Below the pieces are notes generated by a model, which had not been told where the DNA came from, made no database searches, and saw nothing but the letters and a program-made list of their open reading frames with translations. A program made the position numbers and the translations under genes. From the NCBI RefSeq assembly GCF_028751195.1, contig NZ_CP066784.1, forward strand, positions 2,046,001 through 2,110,000: DNA of 64,000 bases, given 5' to 3'. The first letter of the stretch is position 1. The number at the start of each line of letters is the position of its first letter. The stretch is from Alicyclobacillus sp. ALC3. GTDB taxonomy: Bacteria > Bacillota > Bacilli > Alicyclobacillales > Alicyclobacillaceae. Of the stretch, positions 45,313-61,666 are shown piece after piece.

Positions 45313-45663
45313 TTATCCCTCCCTTTTCTCGGCGACCACCACAGTGATGTGGCTCGTGCGCTTGAAGATGCTGTACGCCCGTCCCTGTGCACGGGGGTGG
45401 AAACGTTTCAACGTCGGTCCTTGATCGACGAATACTTCTTTGACGATCAGGTTGTCAACGTCTAAGTTGTGGTTGTTTTCCGCATTCGCCATCGCAGAGC
45501 GCAAAACTTTCTCCACGACAGGTGACGCGCCTCGCGGCGTGAATTTCAGAATGGCCAAGGCCTCACCGACCCGTTTCCCACGAATCAGGTCTACCACCAG
45601 ACGCACCTTACGCGGCGCGATGCGGATGTACTTGGCCACGGCACGCACTTGTGTCGCTTCCAT
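45313..45663 (-). CDS. rplV: 50S ribosomal protein L22 (uL22)
   Basis: About 116 residues from ATG 45663, behind [30 protein letters not shown] and [29 protein letters not shown]. Its loop lines the exit tunnel. Confidence 0.97.
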   Translation of the reverse strand: MEATQVRAVAKYIRIAPRKVRLVVDLIRGKRVGEALAILKFTPRGASPVVEKVLRSAMANAENNHNLDVDNLIVKEVFVDQGPTLKRFHPRAQGRAYSIFKRTSHITVVVAEKREG

Positions 45664-45690
45664 GCTAAGTTCCTCCTTCCGGCCCATGGC

Positions 45691-45972
45691 CTAGCGCGAT
45701 CTCGAAGCCCGTTCGTCACCAGCATGGCCTTTAAACGTCCGAGTAGGTGCAAACTCACCCAGCTTGTGACCAACCATGTCTTCACTGACATAAACCGGCA
45801 CATGCTTACGGCCGTCGTGTACGCCGAACGTGTGTCCCACAAACTGTGGGAAAATCGTCGAGCGACGCGACCACGTTTTGATGACCCGCTTTTCGCCGCT
45901 GGCGCTCATGGCTTCGACTTTCTTCATCAGGTAATCGTCAACAAACGGCCCCTTTTTCAAAGAGCGTCCCAT
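45691..45972 (-). CDS. rpsS: 30S ribosomal protein S19 (uS19)
   Basis: About 93 residues from ATG 45972 ([19 protein letters not shown]), with [30 protein letters not shown]. Head protein. GGAGGAC eight bases upstream fixes the start. Confidence 0.97.
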   Translation of the reverse strand: MGRSLKKGPFVDDYLMKKVEAMSASGEKRVIKTWSRRSTIFPQFVGHTFGVHDGRKHVPVYVSEDMVGHKLGEFAPTRTFKGHAGDERASRSR

Positions 45973-46041
45973 GTTCGAGTCCTCCTTTCTTGAGCCGGAG
46001 CGAGCTAACTCGCTCAGCCCCATGCCCAAACTGCCACCGAA

Positions 46042-46872
46042 TTACTTCTTGCGCCGCCGGACAATGTACTTGTCGGTCGGGTGATTTTTCTTCCGCGTCT
46101 TCTTGCCGAGGGTCGGTTTGCCCCACGGCGACATTGGCGACTTGCGGCCTACAGGCGCGCGACCTTCACCACCGCCGTGCGGGTGGTCGACCGGGTTCAT
46201 GACAACACCGCGGACCGTCGGGCGCTTACCCATCCAGCGCGAGCGTCCAGCCTTACCGACGTTGATGTTCTCGTGATCCAAGTTACCGACTTCACCGATG
46301 GTTGCGCGGCACTCCACACGCACCAGGCGAACTTCCCCGGACGCAAGGCGAAGTGTCGCATATTCGCCTTCGCGGGCCATCAACTGAGCAGAGCCACCTG
46401 CGGAACGAGCGATCTGACCGCCCTTCCCGGGCTTCATCTCGATGTTGTGCACTACGGTACCAACCGGAATGTTCGCCAGCGGTAAGGCGTTGCCAGGCCG
46501 AATGTCCGCTCCCGGACCGGACACCACCGTGTCGCCGACCTTCAGGCCGTTGACCGCGATGATGTAACGCTTCTCGCCGTCAGCGTAGTGAAGCAGCATA
46601 ATGCGCGCTGAACGGTTCGGGTCATATTCGACCGTTGCTACTTTGGCCGGAATACCATCTTTATCCCGCTTGAAATCGATAATGCGGTACTGACGCTTGT
46701 GTCCGCCACCCTGGTGGCGAACCGTGATCTTGCCTTGGTGGTTACGTCCAGCCCGCTTCTTCAGCGGCGCTAGAAGCGACTTCTCAGGCTGATCGGTGGT
46801 CAGCTCTTCGAAAGTCGATACAGACATAAATCGCCGTCCCGGTGAAGTTGGGCGATGTTTTTTGATGCCCAC
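46042..46872 (-). CDS. rplB: 50S ribosomal protein L2 (uL2)
   Basis: 276 residues: [39 protein letters not shown], and the functional [17 protein letters not shown] loop near the peptidyl-transferase centre. It follows rplW. Confidence 0.99.
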   Translation of the reverse strand: MGIKKHRPTSPGRRFMSVSTFEELTTDQPEKSLLAPLKKRAGRNHQGKITVRHQGGGHKRQYRIIDFKRDKDGIPAKVATVEYDPNRSARIMLLHYADGEKRYIIAVNGLKVGDTVVSGPGADIRPGNALPLANIPVGTVVHNIEMKPGKGGQIARSAGGSAQLMAREGEYATLRLASGEVRLVRVECRATIGEVGNLDHENINVGKAGRSRWMGKRPTVRGVVMNPVDHPHGGGEGRAPVGRKSPMSPWGKPTLGKKTRKKNHPTDKYIVRRRKK

Positions 46873-46951
46873 CGACAGAACCTCCCTTTCCTCGTCCGAG
46901 TGAAACTCGGACCGTCATGACGCAACGAACAGAACATTGCTGCGCCTTGGT

Positions 46952-47239
46952 TTATGCCTCGCCGAAGATCTCAATCGACTTGGAGTCCGGCGCCAGCTTC
47001 ACGATCGCTTTTTTCCACTCCGACGTATAGCCCACATTGTTACCCACGCGCTTCTTTTTCGCCGGCACAATCATCGTGTTAACCTTCTCAACCTTCACGT
47101 CGAACATCTTCTCAACAGCTTGACGAATTTCCGTCTTGTTCGCCCGTCGGTCAACCTCAAACACATACTGGTTATTGTCCATCAGTCCTGTAGACTTCTC
47201 GGTGACAACCGGACGCTTAATCAAATCCCGCGGATCCAT
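46952..47239 (-). CDS. rplW: 50S ribosomal protein L23 (uL23)
   Basis: 95 residues: [20 protein letters not shown] and [31 protein letters not shown]. Docking site for trigger factor and SRP. Its start overlaps the rplD stop by one base. Confidence 0.97.
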   Translation of the reverse strand: MDPRDLIKRPVVTEKSTGLMDNNQYVFEVDRRANKTEIRQAVEKMFDVKVEKVNTMIVPAKKKRVGNNVGYTSEWKKAIVKLAPDSKSIEIFGEA

Positions 47240-47859
47240 CAGGCGAACACCTCCTGCACTTTCGCGATGGCGTCCTGTGTCAGGACCAGCGTCTCGTAGC
47301 GCAGCAGGTCGTACACATTCACACCGTTTGCCGCGACGTATTTAATCCCCTGCAGATTGCGGGCAGAGCGGCTTGCAGCCTCTACAACCTCTGCATCGAC
47401 AATCAACGCTTTCCCGAGCTCAAAACGCTTCAGTAACGCTGCAACATGCTTGGTTTTGGCTTCCGGCAGGTCAAGCTTGTCAAGCACAACAACGCGTCCA
47501 TCATCGACCTTGGACGACAGGGCGCTGTACAGAGCTGCTCGACGCACCTTGCGCGGAACGCTAAATTTGTGAGACCGAGGCGTTGGCCCAAAGACCACAC
47601 CGCCACCCTTCCACTGCGGTGAACGGGTGCTACCTTGGCGAGCGCGCCCCGTTCCTTTCTGACGCCACGGTTTGCGACCGCCGCCGCGCACTTCGGAACG
47701 CCCCTTGGTATCGTGGGTTCCCTGGCGCTGTCCAGCGAGGTACATACGGACCACTTGATGCATCAAGTCCGGACGAACCGGCGCCGCGAACAGACGCTCG
47801 TCGAGCTCCACTTCACCGACTTGCTCTTTATTCACGTTGTACACTGGGACTTTCGGCAT
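47239..47859 (-). CDS. rplD: 50S ribosomal protein L4 (uL4)
   Basis: 206 residues: [31 protein letters not shown] (tunnel loop) and [21 protein letters not shown]. Early assembly protein and, in some bacteria, autoregulator of the S10 operon. Coupled to rplW. Confidence 0.98.
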   Translation of the reverse strand: MPKVPVYNVNKEQVGEVELDERLFAAPVRPDLMHQVVRMYLAGQRQGTHDTKGRSEVRGGGRKPWRQKGTGRARQGSTRSPQWKGGGVVFGPTPRSHKFSVPRKVRRAALYSALSSKVDDGRVVVLDKLDLPEAKTKHVAALLKRFELGKALIVDAEVVEAASRSARNLQGIKYVAANGVNVYDLLRYETLVLTQDAIAKVQEVFA

Positions 47860-47880
47860 GTGCTTGCCCTCCTTTCTTCG

Positions 47881-48507
47881 TTACTTCGCTTTCTTTGCAG
47901 ACCGAACGGTCACAAATGAGTTTTTCGGTCCAGGAATTGCTCCCTTGATGAGCAGCAGATTGCGGTCGGCATCTACACGCACTACGACCAGGTTCTGCAC
48001 CGTCGTACGCTCGCCGCCCATCCGGCCTGCCATCGTCTGTCCTTTGAAAACACGGTTCGGCGCAACCGCACCGAGCGAGCCTACACCGCGGTGATATTTC
48101 GAGCCGTGAGCCATCGGACCACGCGCTTGGTTGTGACGTTTCACTGGACCCGCGTAACCCTTACCTTTGGACGTCCCAATCACATCAACAACTTCGCCCT
48201 CCGCAAACACATCAGCACGCAGTTGTTGACCGATTTCATACGTTCCAAGGTCCACTCCACGAAACTCGCGCACAAAGCGTTTGGCGGCAGTGTCCGCCTT
48301 TTTCGCGTGACCCTGTTCCGCCTTGGTTGCGCGGTTCGGCTTCTTATCGGCAAAACCAACCTGAATGGCTTCATAGCCATCGACCGCTACGTCCTTCTTC
48401 TGCAAGACGACGCAAGGGCCAGCTTCGATCACAGTAACCGGAATGACTGTTCCGTCTTCCGAGAACACCTGTGTCATCCCGAGCTTCCGCCCCAAGATGC
48501 CCTTCAT
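47881..48507 (-). CDS. rplC: 50S ribosomal protein L3 (uL3)
   Basis: About 208 residues from ATG 48507 ([15 protein letters not shown]), behind [34 protein letters not shown] and [13 protein letters not shown] are conserved. Initiates 50S assembly. Confidence 0.98.
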   Translation of the reverse strand: MKGILGRKLGMTQVFSEDGTVIPVTVIEAGPCVVLQKKDVAVDGYEAIQVGFADKKPNRATKAEQGHAKKADTAAKRFVREFRGVDLGTYEIGQQLRADVFAEGEVVDVIGTSKGKGYAGPVKRHNQARGPMAHGSKYHRGVGSLGAVAPNRVFKGQTMAGRMGGERTTVQNLVVVRVDADRNLLLIKGAIPGPKNSFVTVRSAKKAK

Positions 48508-48615
48508 AAACGCACCTCCCAGCACTCCAAACGAGTTCTAGCGCCTGCTCTCCGCGTCACACCGGCCTTCTTGTAGCAACGGCACCACGCATGTCGCAAG
48601 GCGTTTCCAAACAGA

Positions 48616-48924
48616 TTACAACTTGATTTCAATGTCGACACCAGACGGCAGGTCGAGCCGCATCAGCGAATCTACTGTCTGTGGTGTTGGATTCAAAATG
48701 TCAATCAGACGCTTATGCGTCCGCATCTCGAATTGCTCCCGCGAATCCTTGTACTTGTGCGGGGCACGCAAAATGGTGTATACCGTGCGCTCCGTTGGTA
48801 ACGGAATGGGCCCAGCAACGCCAGCACCCGAACGACGGGCGGTGTCCACAATCTTCTCTGAGGATTGATCGAGGATTTGGTGATCGTAAGCCTTGAGTCG
48901 AATCCGAATCTTCTGCTTCGCCAT
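48616..48924 (-). CDS. rpsJ: 30S ribosomal protein S10 (uS10)
   Basis: About 102 residues from ATG 48924 ([19 protein letters not shown]), with [35 protein letters not shown]. Also NusE in antitermination. First gene after its own promoter. Confidence 0.98.
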   Translation of the reverse strand: MAKQKIRIRLKAYDHQILDQSSEKIVDTARRSGAGVAGPIPLPTERTVYTILRAPHKYKDSREQFEMRTHKRLIDILNPTPQTVDSLMRLDLPSGVDIEIKL

Positions 48925-49053
48925 ATGTTTTCCCTCCTTTGTCGCCCAATGATTTGGACATACTCCGCAGAAATTCCCCTCAGTGGTGCCCCATATGGCA
49001 GTGGACACATGAGCAACCTTCTGCCTCATCGCTGTCAGAGACCAACATTCGAA

Positions 49054-49082
49054 ATTATACTAGACGCGCGCCTCGAAAACAA
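49054..49082 (-). promoter_or_regulatory. Promoter of the S10 operon
   Basis: TTGTTT (49077-49082), 17-base spacer, TATAAT (49054-49059), 130 bases upstream of the rpsJ start and just past the tuf terminator. Confidence 0.7.
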
Positions 49083-49111
49083 GCGTAAATTCGACTTTTA
49101 CCCACTTAATC

Positions 49112-49151
49112 AAAAGAGTCGTCCACAGCAGTTGACCTGCCGGGACGACTC
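49112..49151 (-). terminator. Terminator after tuf
   Basis: GAGTCGTCCC and GGACGACTC pair around an 18-base loop and are followed on the minus strand by TTTTG, 35 bases after the tuf stop. Confidence 0.85.
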
Positions 49152-49185
49152 CCAATGACATTCAAACTACAAAGCTGTGTCTCAC

Positions 49186-50373
49186 TTACTTCGAGATGTT
49201 GCTGACGACGCCGGCGCCGACCGTGCGGCCGCCTTCGCGAATGGCGAAGCGCGTGCCTTCCTCTAGGGCGATCGAAGCAATGAGCTCAACATCCATCGTG
49301 ATGTTGTCGCCAGGCATGACCATCTCGGTCCCTTCCGGCAACTGGCAAACGCCAGTGACGTCGGTCGTGCGGAAGTAGAACTGTGGGCGATAGCCGTTGA
49401 AGAACGGAGTATGACGTCCGCCTTCTTCCTTCGTCAAGACGTAAACCTCGGCCTTGAAGTTGGTGTGCGGCTTGATGGAGCCCGGTTTGCAAATGACCTG
49501 CCCACGTTCGATGTCCTTGCGCTCTACGCCGCGCAGCAGTGCACCGATGTTGTCACCGGCCTGTGCGGAGTCGAGGAGTTTGCGGAACATCTCAATCCCC
49601 GTTGCAACCGTCTTGCGGTTCGCTTCCTGTAGACCGACGATCTCAACTTCGTCACCGACCTTCAGCGAGCCACGTTCCACACGACCAGTTGCGACGGTAC
49701 CGCGGCCGGTAATGGTGAAGACGTCCTCAACAGGCATCAGGAACGGTTTGTCGACGTCGCGTTCTGGCGTCGGGATGTAGCTGTCGACAGCGTCCATCAA
49801 CTCGTCGATAGCCTTCAGGTAGTTGGCATCGCCTTCGAGTGCCCTCAACGCGGACCCGCGAATAACCGGGATGTCGTCGCCAGGGAACTCATACTCAGCC
49901 AGCAGTTCACGCACTTCCATCTCGACGAGTTCCAGCAACTCTTCGTCGTCGACCATGTCGCACTTGTTCAGGAACACAACAATGTACGGAACGCCAACCT
50001 GACGGGCGAGCAGGATGTGCTCACGGGTCTGAGGCATTGGGCCGTCAGCGGCGGAGACAACCAGAATGGCGCCGTCCATCTGTGCAGCTCCGGTAATCAT
50101 GTTCTTTACGTAGTCGGCGTGGCCCGGGCAGTCGACGTGCGCATAGTGACGGTTTTCCGTCTCGTATTCCACGTGCGCTGTATTAATCGTAATACCACGC
50201 TCGCGCTCTTCCGGAGCCTTGTCGATCTCGTCGTATTTCTGTGCTTGGGACAGACCCTTAGACGCCTGGTGCGTGGTAATGGCAGCCGTCAGTGTAGTTT
50301 TGCCATGGTCGACGTGACCAATCGTGCCGACGTTGACGTGCGGTTTGCTACGGTCAAATTTTGCTTTTCCCAT
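49186..50373 (-). CDS. tuf: Elongation factor Tu
   Basis: 395 residues, full length. G motifs [26 protein letters not shown]-terminal [15 protein letters not shown]. Delivers aminoacyl-tRNA. Follows fusA in the str operon. Confidence 0.99.
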   Translation of the reverse strand: MGKAKFDRSKPHVNVGTIGHVDHGKTTLTAAITTHQASKGLSQAQKYDEIDKAPEERERGITINTAHVEYETENRHYAHVDCPGHADYVKNMITGAAQMDGAILVVSAADGPMPQTREHILLARQVGVPYIVVFLNKCDMVDDEELLELVEMEVRELLAEYEFPGDDIPVIRGSALRALEGDANYLKAIDELMDAVDSYIPTPERDVDKPFLMPVEDVFTITGRGTVATGRVERGSLKVGDEVEIVGLQEANRKTVATGIEMFRKLLDSAQAGDNIGALLRGVERKDIERGQVICKPGSIKPHTNFKAEVYVLTKEEGGRHTPFFNGYRPQFYFRTTDVTGVCQLPEGTEMVMPGDNITMDVELIASIALEEGTRFAIREGGRTVGAGVVSNISK

Positions 50374-50393
50374 GAATTGTCAACTCCTTTGCT

Positions 50394-52469
50394 TTATTCG
50401 CCCTTGTTCTTGGAGATAATCTCCTGTGCAATCGACTTCGGCACTTCTTCGTAGGAGTTAAACTCCATCGAGTAGGTACCACGTCCCTGCGTACGTGACC
50501 GCAGGTTCGTCGAGTAACCAAACATCTCAGCCAGCGGGACGTAACCGTGGATGACTTGCGCGTTCCCTCGCGCATCCATGCCTTCCACACGACCACGGCG
50601 AGAGTTGATATCGCCCATAATGTCGCCCATGTACTCTTCCGGAACCGTGACTTCCACCTTCATGATTGGCTCGAGGATGACAGGACCAGCTTTTACCGCA
50701 CCGGCCTTGAACGCCATCGAACCAGCAATCTTGAAGGCCATTTCCGAAGAGTCGACGTCGTGATAAGAACCATCATAGATGGTGGCTTTCATGTCAATCA
50801 TCGGGTACCCTGCTACGACGCCGTTCTGCATGGCCTCGTGGATACCTTCGTCAACGGCCGGGATGTACTCCCGAGGAACCACGCCGCCAACAATCTTGTT
50901 TTCGAACACGTATCCTTCACCACGTTGCAACGGTTCCAGAATGATTTTGACATGCCCGTACTGACCGCGGCCGCCAGACTGGCGCACAAACTTACCTTCC
51001 TGTTCGACGCGCTGGCTGATGGTCTCCTTGTAGGCGACTTGCGGACGGCCCACGTTACACTCGACCTTGAACTCGCGCTGCAGTCGGTCGACGATAATCT
51101 CCAAGTGGAGTTCGCCCATGCCCGAAATGATGGTCTGACCCGTCTCCGGATCGGTGTTCGTGCGGAACGTCGGGTCCTCTTCCGTCAGTTTGCCGAGTGC
51201 GATGCCCATCTTATCTTGGTCGGCCTTCGTCTTCGGCTCGATTGCAACCGAGATAACCGGATCAGGGAACTCCATCGACTCGAGAATCACTACATTCTTC
51301 TCGTCGCAGAGCGTATCGCCGGTCGTGGTGTCTTTGAGGCCGACAGCCGCCGCGATGTCGCCGGCGTACACGGTTTCGATCTCTTCCCGGTGGTTCGCGT
51401 GCATCTGAAGGATACGCCCGATGCGCTCGCGCTTGCCCTTCGTGGAGTTCAAAACGTACGAGCCGCTGTTGAGCGTGCCCGAATACACGCGGAAGAACGC
51501 GAGCTTACCCACGAACGGGTCGGTCATGATCTTGAACGCCAGAGCCGCGAACGGCTCTTCGTCGCTCGAGTGACGTTCCACGTCCACACCGTCGGACGTC
51601 ACGCCTTTGATCGGCGGTACGTCAAGCGGCGAAGGCAAGTAGTCGACCACAGCATCAAGCATTGGCTGGACACCTTTGTTGCGGTAGGACGATCCACACA
51701 GGACCGGGAACAGTTCGACACTGCATGTTCCCTTGCGAATCGCAGCCTTCAGTTCCGCAATCGTGATCTCTTCACCTTCGAGGTACTTCATCATCAAGTC
51801 CTCGTCCACTTCGGCGGCAGCCTCAATCAATTCGATGCGGTACTGTTCCGCGAGTTCCTTCATATCTTCCGGAATCTCGCGGCTTTCCGCTGTGGCGCCG
51901 AGGTCGTCCGTGTAGATGACTGCATGGTTTTCGACGAGGTCGATCAAACCTACGAATGAATCTTCCGCGCCGATCGGAAGTTGAATCGGAACCGCTTTTG
52001 CGCCTAAGCGTGTGCGCATCTGTTCGACGCACGACAGAAAGTCCGCGCCGATGATGTCCATCTTGTTGACGTAAGCAATACGCGGTACGTGGTACTTGTC
52101 AGCCTGCCGCCAGACGGTTTCAGACTGGGGCTCCACGCCGCCTTTCGCATCAAACACGCCGCAGGCGCCATCAAGCACGCGCAGAGAACGTTCAACCTCA
52201 ACCGTGAAGTCGACGTGTCCCGGGGTGTCGATGATGTTGATACGATGGTTCTTCCACTGAGCAGTTGTCGCGGCGGATGTGATGGTGATACCGCGCTCCT
52301 GCTCCTGTACCATCCAGTCCATCGTCGCCGCGCCATCGTGAACTTCACCGATTTTGTGGACGCGACCCGTGTAGAACAGAATGCGTTCCGTTGTCGTCGT
52401 TTTGCCGGCATCGATATGCGCTATGATCCCAATGTTCCGGGTCTTCTCTAACGAAAATTGACGTGCCAA
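50394..52469 (-). CDS. fusA: Elongation factor G
   Basis: About 691 residues. [32 protein letters not shown], and domain IV/V sequence [10 protein letters not shown] and [17 protein letters not shown]. Translocase of translation. TTG 52469 is behind GGAGGG. A single copy with no sign of a resistance variant. Confidence 0.98.
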   Translation of the reverse strand: MARQFSLEKTRNIGIIAHIDAGKTTTTERILFYTGRVHKIGEVHDGAATMDWMVQEQERGITITSAATTAQWKNHRINIIDTPGHVDFTVEVERSLRVLDGACGVFDAKGGVEPQSETVWRQADKYHVPRIAYVNKMDIIGADFLSCVEQMRTRLGAKAVPIQLPIGAEDSFVGLIDLVENHAVIYTDDLGATAESREIPEDMKELAEQYRIELIEAAAEVDEDLMMKYLEGEEITIAELKAAIRKGTCSVELFPVLCGSSYRNKGVQPMLDAVVDYLPSPLDVPPIKGVTSDGVDVERHSSDEEPFAALAFKIMTDPFVGKLAFFRVYSGTLNSGSYVLNSTKGKRERIGRILQMHANHREEIETVYAGDIAAAVGLKDTTTGDTLCDEKNVVILESMEFPDPVISVAIEPKTKADQDKMGIALGKLTEEDPTFRTNTDPETGQTIISGMGELHLEIIVDRLQREFKVECNVGRPQVAYKETISQRVEQEGKFVRQSGGRGQYGHVKIILEPLQRGEGYVFENKIVGGVVPREYIPAVDEGIHEAMQNGVVAGYPMIDMKATIYDGSYHDVDSSEMAFKIAGSMAFKAGAVKAGPVILEPIMKVEVTVPEEYMGDIMGDINSRRGRVEGMDARGNAQVIHGYVPLAEMFGYSTNLRSRTQGRGTYSMEFNSYEEVPKSIAQEIISKNKGE

Positions 52470-52536
52470 GGAGCACCCTCCTTCCATTCAGATTCGTTGT
52501 TGCCAGACTCACCAAGGGTGCACACACATCAAAAGC

Positions 52537-53007
52537 CTACCAGCGGTAGTGGGCAAACGCCTTATTGGCTTCGGCCATACGGTGTGTGTCTTCCTTCTTC
52601 TTCACAGCGCCGCCCGCGTTGTTGGACGCGTCGAGCAATTCGCCAGCCAACTTCTCTTGCATCGTCTTTTCGCCGCGCAGACGGGCGTAGTTGACGAGCC
52701 AGCGAATGCCAAGGGTGATGCGACGATCGGTCCGAACTTCAATCGGAACCTGATAGTTAGAACCCCCGACTCGGCGTGCTTTGACTTCAAGCACCGGCAT
52801 CACGTTACGAAGTGCAGCCTCGTACACTTCCATCGGGTCTTTGCCAGTGCGTTCGCGAACCGCATCGAGCGCTCCGTACACAATACCCTGTGCAACACCT
52901 TTTTTGCCGTCATACATAATTTTGTTGACCAGGCGAGTCACCATCCGGTTTCCGTAAATCGGATCCGGCATCACTTCACGCTTGGGAATAGGGCCTTTTC
53001 TCGGCAT
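52537..53007 (-). CDS. rpsG: 30S ribosomal protein S7 (uS7)
   Basis: 156 residues: [54 protein letters not shown], and [14 protein letters not shown] at the end. Nucleates 30S head assembly. Between rpsL and fusA. Confidence 0.99.
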   Translation of the reverse strand: MPRKGPIPKREVMPDPIYGNRMVTRLVNKIMYDGKKGVAQGIVYGALDAVRERTGKDPMEVYEAALRNVMPVLEVKARRVGGSNYQVPIEVRTDRRITLGIRWLVNYARLRGEKTMQEKLAGELLDASNNAGGAVKKKEDTHRMAEANKAFAHYRW

Positions 53008-53025
53008 TGTTACGCCTCCTTTCGA

Positions 53026-53445
53026 TTAAGACTTCTTCTTCGCGCGCTTCGCACCGTACTTGGAGCGAGCCTGTTGGCGGTCCTTCACACCGGCGGTATC
53101 AAGTGCACCGCGCACAATGTGGTAGCGAACACCTGGCAAGTCCTTCACACGTCCACCGCGAACGAGCACGACGGAGTGCTCCTGCAGATTGTGACCAATG
53201 CCAGGAATGTAGGCTGTCACTTCAATCTGGTTCGTCAAGCGCACACGTGCGTACTTACGCAGAGCTGAGTTCGGCTTCTTCGGTGTCATTGTGCCTACAC
53301 GAGTGCACACACCACGCTTTTGCGGTGACGGGAGATCCGTCTGGTCCTTCATGAAGCTGTTGTAACCTTTCTGCAGTGCCGGTGCCGTCGACTTCTTGTC
53401 GATGGCCTTCCGCCCTTTACGGACGAGCTGGTTCATCGTCGGCAT
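53026..53445 (-). CDS. rpsL: 30S ribosomal protein S12 (uS12)
   Basis: About 139 residues from ATG 53445 ([14 protein letters not shown]), behind GGAGGTG. Has [22 protein letters not shown] and [31 protein letters not shown]. The streptomycin-critical lysine in PKKPNS is wild type. A short segment ([15 protein letters not shown]) precedes KRGVC, as in several Bacillota. A CCCCG/CGGGG hairpin lies upstream at about 53565-53587. Confidence 0.98.
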   Translation of the reverse strand: MPTMNQLVRKGRKAIDKKSTAPALQKGYNSFMKDQTDLPSPQKRGVCTRVGTMTPKKPNSALRKYARVRLTNQIEVTAYIPGIGHNLQEHSVVLVRGGRVKDLPGVRYHIVRGALDTAGVKDRQQARSKYGAKRAKKKS

Positions 53446-53610
53446 CACTGCACCTCCCTTCAAATTGTCAGCGACCTTGTCACTGCGCCGTTTCTCATGT
53501 CCACAGAGCCTGGTGGTTCGCAGGTGGGCACACAAACCCTCATCCGTTTAGAGCGCATACGAAACCCCGCCAACGGAACAGCCGGGGCCCGTTTCCTGGT
53601 TACTGCAGCC

Positions 53611-53862
53611 TCAGTCCTTGAGAATCGCCGCCGTCGCCGCTCCCACTTCAATGCCACATGCCTTGCCCAGTTGCTTCATGGAGTCCACCCAGCACACTGG
53701 AATACCCTTCTGCTGCGCAGTTGTGACAATGGGACGAATGACGTGTTCTTCTGCGTCCTTCGCTACAAATAACTCGGTGACAATCGACTGTGCAACCGCC
53801 TTAGCGGTCTGGTTGGCTCCAATGGTTTTCTTGCCTGCCAAGCGAATGCGGTCGAGTGACAT
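53611..53862 (-). CDS. L7Ae-family RNA-binding protein (YbxF type)
   Basis: About 83 residues from ATG 53862 (MSLDRIRLAGKKTIGANQT), with KAVAQSIVTELFVAKDAEEHVIRPIV. L7Ae fold binding K-turn RNAs; YbxF of B. subtilis binds K-turns such as the SAM-I riboswitch. Between rpoC and rpsL as in Bacillus. Confidence 0.93.
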   Translation of the reverse strand: MSLDRIRLAGKKTIGANQTAKAVAQSIVTELFVAKDAEEHVIRPIVTTAQQKGIPVCWVDSMKQLGKACGIEVGAATAAILKD

Positions 53863-54031
53863 CGCTGGGCCTCCCCGAGAGTACAGACCATGCCCAAGGC
53901 ACACTCAGAGATTCTATCATCCGTGAGAGCGCGGTGTCAACTTCCAAGAGGCCACCAGTTTCTTGTCATTGCCTGTTCATTTCCCAACAACCTGGGGCGA
54001 CAACAGGCCGCCCCAGGACTGATAGGTTCCC

Positions 54032-57667
<3,636 letters not shown>

Positions 57668-57738
57668 GGAGCACCCTCCCTTTTTGTTCAGCGAAACGGC
57701 TGAGTGTTCTGTTTGCGCGTGTCACCCGAACACGGCTG

Positions 57739-60700
57739 TCAGTCCCCCACTTCGTGCATCTCGAGGTTGAGGTTCAGCTTCTCGCCACTATCCTCTTCCT
57801 CGTCGCTCTCCCGCATGACGATTTCCTGCTCATCCTCGCTGAGGATTTTGACGTCCATGCCGAGGCTCTGCAGCTCTTTGATCAACACCTTGAACGATTC
57901 CGGTACGCCAGGCTCTGGCACGTTCTCACCCTTAACGATGGCCTCATAGGTTTTCACGCGGCCCACCACATCGTCCGACTTCACGGTCAGAATTTCTTGC
58001 AGCGTGTAGGCGGCGCCGTAGGCTTCAAGCGCCCACACCTCCATCTCGCCGAAGCGCTGACCGCCAAACTGCGCCTTACCGCCAAGCGGTTGCTGCGTCA
58101 CAAGTGAGTACGGACCTGTCGAGCGAGCGTGAATCTTGTCATCAACCAAGTGAGCAAGTTTGAGCATGTAGACGTAGCCAACAGCGACGCGGTTCTCGAA
58201 TGTTTCACCCGTGCGGCCGTCGTACAACTGATGCTTACCGTCGCGGTTATAACCTGCCTCTTCCAAGGTGTCAAAAACATCCTCCGGATGAGCCCCATCG
58301 AACACCGGCGTCGCAACGCGGAGTCCGAGCGCCTTAGCTGCCATACCGAGGTGCATTTCAAGCACCTGTCCGATATTCATACGTGATGGTACGCCGAGTG
58401 GATTTAGCACAATTTCTACCGGTGTACCATCCTCGAGGAATGGCATGTCTTCCTCAGGGAGGATGCGGGCCACAACACCCTTGTTTCCGTGGCGACCGGC
58501 CATTTTGTCACCCTCGGAAATTTTCCGCTTCTGGGCGATATAGACGCGCACCAACTGGTTCACGCCGGCCGGGAGTTCGTCCCCGTTTTCACGCGTAAAC
58601 ACCTTGACGTCGACAACAATACCCGCGCCACCGTGCGGTACACGCAGGGAGGTGTCACGCACTTCCCGCGCTTTCTCACCGAAGATGGCGTGGAGCAACC
58701 GCTCTTCTGCAGTGAGCTCAGTTACACCTTTCGGAGTGACCTTCCCAACCAGGATGTCACCAGTCGTGATCTCCGCGCCGATCCGGATGACGCCGCGCTC
58801 GTCGAGGTTTTTCAGCGCGTCTTCACCAACGTTCGGGATATCTCGCGTGATCTCCTCAGGTCCGAGTTTGGTGTCGCGCGCTTCGAGCTCGTATTCTTCA
58901 ATGTGAATTGAGGTGTAGATGTCCTCCTTCACAACTTTCTCAGACAACAGGATGGCATCTTCGTAGTTGTAACCTTCCCACGTCATGAACGCCACGAGGA
59001 CGTTGCGGCCAAGAGCGATTTCACCCATGTCCGTCGCAGGACCATCTGCCAAAATGTCACCCTTCTTCACCTGCATGCCAGCTCGGACGATCGGCCGCTG
59101 GTTAATACAGGTGTTCTGGTTCGAACGTGTGAACTTCTGAAGTTTGTACTTGTCGAGGTCGCCAGTCACGACTTTGCCGTCGACCGTGCCTTCGACTCGT
59201 ACCCAGATTTCACGGGCAGTGACACGCTCAACCGTACCCCCGCGTTTCGCCACCACGCACACGCCTGAGTCCTTCGCTGCTTGGTGCTCCATACCCGTCC
59301 CCACGTACGGAGCGTCCGTCACGAGCAAGGGCACTGCCTGACGTTGCATGTTGGACCCCATCAAAGCGCGGTTCGCATCGTCGTTCTCCAAAAAGGGAAT
59401 CATCGCCGTAGCGACGGACACCACCTGTTTGGGTGAGACATCCATGTAGTCCACGCGTTCGCGGGGCACCGTCAAGACTTCGTCACGATAACGCGCGACC
59501 ACTTCCTCCTCGAGGAAGTGCCCATCTTCAGCCAGCTTCGCATTAGCCTGTGCAACTACGTAGTTGTCTTCTTCGTCTGCGGTCAGATAATCAATCTTGT
59601 CTGTCACCGCGCCAGAGTCTGGATCAACACGTCGGTATGGCGTTTCGATGAAACCGTACTCGTTAATTCGCGCATACGATGACAGCGAGTTAATCAAACC
59701 GATGTTCGGACCTTCTGGCGTCTCAATCGGGCACATCCGACCGTAGTGCGACGGGTGAACGTCGCGGACTTCGAAGCCAGCACGCTCACGCGTCAGGCCG
59801 CCCGGACCAAGTGCAGACAGGCGCCGCTTGTGCGTCAGTTCAGCAAGTGGGTTTGTCTGGTCCATGAACTGCGATAACTGACTGGAGCCAAAGAACTCCT
59901 TAATGGCCGCGATGACAGGGCGAATGTTGATCAAGGCTTGCGGTGTGATGGCGTTCGCATCCTGAATTGACATCCGCTCTCGCACGACACGTTCCATACG
60001 GGACAAGCCGATGCGGAACTGGTTTTGAAGCAGTTCACCAACCGAACGAAGGCGACGGTTGCCGAGATGGTCAATATCGTCCGTATCGCCAACACCGCGC
60101 AGTAGATTGAAGAAGTAGCTGACAGCCGCCAAGATATCAGCCGGCAAGATGTGCTTGATAGTGCGGGGCACTCCTCCGTTGCCGATCACATTGAGAATCT
60201 TGCCATCCTCGGTCGGACTGAAGATCCGCACCATCTGGAGCGGAACGGTCTCCTCGTCCGTCAGGTCCCGCGCCGCCCGGACAGTCAGACGGCCAACGTT
60301 GCCCTCAAGCGCCGGGATAATCTTGTCGAGCAGGCGGCGGTCGATAATCTGACCCGCTTCAGCGACTATTTCACCGGTGTCCGCGTCGACCAGCGTTTCC
60401 GCCAAATGCTGATTCAGTAGACGGTTCTTAATGTGCAATTTCTTGTTGATCTTGTATCGACCGACATTGGCCAAGTCGTATCGCTTCGGGTCAAAGAAGC
60501 GCGATGCCAACAGCGCACGGGCATTCTCGACGGTCGGCGGTTCGCCAGGCCGCAGGCGCTCATAAATCTCGACAAGAGCACGGTCCGTCGAATCTGTCGT
60601 GTCTTTGTCAAGAGTGTTCTGTAAATACTCGTCTTCCCCGAGCAAATTGATGATGTCAGTGTCGGAGGAAAGACCCAGGGCCCGCAATAAAATCGTGATT

Positions 60701-61269
60701 GGCAGTTTGCGCGTCCGGTCGATTCGGACGTAAACAATGTCCTTGGCATCTGTTTCAAACTCCAGCCACGCACCACGGTTCGGGATGACTGTCGCCGCGA
60801 ACGTCCGCTTGCCGTTTTTGTCGATCTTGCTATTAAAATAGACACTCGGTGAACGAACCAACTGGCTGACGATGACGCGCTCGGCACCGTTGATGATAAA
60901 CGTACCGGTGTCAGTCATCAGCGGGAAGTCTCCCATGAACACTTCCTGCTCTTTGACTTCTCCGGTTTCCTTATTGATCAGGCGCACTTTGACGCGCAAG
61001 GGTGCTGCGTAAGTAACGTCGCGTTCCTTCGAATCGTCGACATCGTACTTTGGCTCACCCAGACTGTAATCGATAAACTCCAGCACCAGGTTGCCAGTGA
61101 AGTCCTGAATCGGCGAGATATCTGCAAACATCTCTCGCAAACCCTCACGCAAGAACCACTCATAGGACTTCTGCTGAATTTCGATCAAGTTCGGCAAATC
61201 CAGCACTTCTCGAATGCGCGCGTAAGAACGCCGCTCGCGCCATCCGTACTTCACCATGTGTCCCTGCAA
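57739..61269 (-). CDS. rpoB: RNA polymerase beta subunit
   Basis: About 1176 residues from TTG 61269 (AGGGG eight bases upstream; B. subtilis also uses TTG). [32 protein letters not shown] is the wild-type rifampicin region. [23 protein letters not shown] and [28 protein letters not shown] are also conserved. Confidence 0.99.
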   Translation of the reverse strand: MQGHMVKYGWRERRSYARIREVLDLPNLIEIQQKSYEWFLREGLREMFADISPIQDFTGNLVLEFIDYSLGEPKYDVDDSKERDVTYAAPLRVKVRLINKETGEVKEQEVFMGDFPLMTDTGTFIINGAERVIVSQLVRSPSVYFNSKIDKNGKRTFAATVIPNRGAWLEFETDAKDIVYVRIDRTRKLPITILLRALGLSSDTDIINLLGEDEYLQNTLDKDTTDSTDRALVEIYERLRPGEPPTVENARALLASRFFDPKRYDLANVGRYKINKKLHIKNRLLNQHLAETLVDADTGEIVAEAGQIIDRRLLDKIIPALEGNVGRLTVRAARDLTDEETVPLQMVRIFSPTEDGKILNVIGNGGVPRTIKHILPADILAAVSYFFNLLRGVGDTDDIDHLGNRRLRSVGELLQNQFRIGLSRMERVVRERMSIQDANAITPQALINIRPVIAAIKEFFGSSQLSQFMDQTNPLAELTHKRRLSALGPGGLTRERAGFEVRDVHPSHYGRMCPIETPEGPNIGLINSLSSYARINEYGFIETPYRRVDPDSGAVTDKIDYLTADEEDNYVVAQANAKLAEDGHFLEEEVVARYRDEVLTVPRERVDYMDVSPKQVVSVATAMIPFLENDDANRALMGSNMQRQAVPLLVTDAPYVGTGMEHQAAKDSGVCVVAKRGGTVERVTAREIWVRVEGTVDGKVVTGDLDKYKLQKFTRSNQNTCINQRPIVRAGMQVKKGDILADGPATDMGEIALGRNVLVAFMTWEGYNYEDAILLSEKVVKEDIYTSIHIEEYELEARDTKLGPEEITRDIPNVGEDALKNLDERGVIRIGAEITTGDILVGKVTPKGVTELTAEERLLHAIFGEKAREVRDTSLRVPHGGAGIVVDVKVFTRENGDELPAGVNQLVRVYIAQKRKISEGDKMAGRHGNKGVVARILPEEDMPFLEDGTPVEIVLNPLGVPSRMNIGQVLEMHLGMAAKALGLRVATPVFDGAHPEDVFDTLEEAGYNRDGKHQLYDGRTGETFENRVAVGYVYMLKLAHLVDDKIHARSTGPYSLVTQQPLGGKAQFGGQRFGEMEVWALEAYGAAYTLQEILTVKSDDVVGRVKTYEAIVKGENVPEPGVPESFKVLIKELQSLGMDVKILSEDEQEIVMRESDEEEDSGEKLNLNLEMHEVGD

Positions 61270-61608
61270 ATCCGTCACCCCTCATGCTGAATTCAAGTGC
61301 CCAGTCGAAACTCGCGTCCGAAAAAGGGTGGAGTCTCCCACCTGCAAGCCATGTCACACCGAGCCGCAGCAACTACCATCAATGCGGTCGATCATCCTCA
61401 TCAGCCGGCGCTGAATTCAGAGGAATGCAAGGCCTTCTCACGCGGAGACTTCACCCCTTTGCAGATCGAATCGAAAAAGGTTTCGACAAAACAAAAATAA
61501 AATGAGGTTGCATGGAACCACATTTTCAAAGCCCATTCGTTTGAGATTCTAGACGTGACGCGATGATATCGTCATCTCCGTGCGTTCAAAAATAGTTTGC
61601 ATTAAGAG
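61270..61608. other. rpoB leader, about 330 nt
   Basis: Transcribed leader between the promoter at 61609-61637 and the rpoB start. It contains small palindromes (CTGAATTCAG near 61410; GACGATATC) but no recognised riboswitch, attenuator or gene. Confidence 0.5.
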
Positions 61609-61637
61609 ACTATACCACTCCAGAAATATTGTGTCAA
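61609..61637 (-). promoter_or_regulatory. Promoter of rpoB-rpoC
   Basis: TTGACA (61632-61637), a 17-base spacer and TATAGT (61609-61614): near-consensus sigma-A. It lies between ybxB and rpoB, giving the polymerase genes their own start. Confidence 0.88.
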
Positions 61638-61666
61638 CGTCTACAATAAATTTTCTTAGCACTTTC

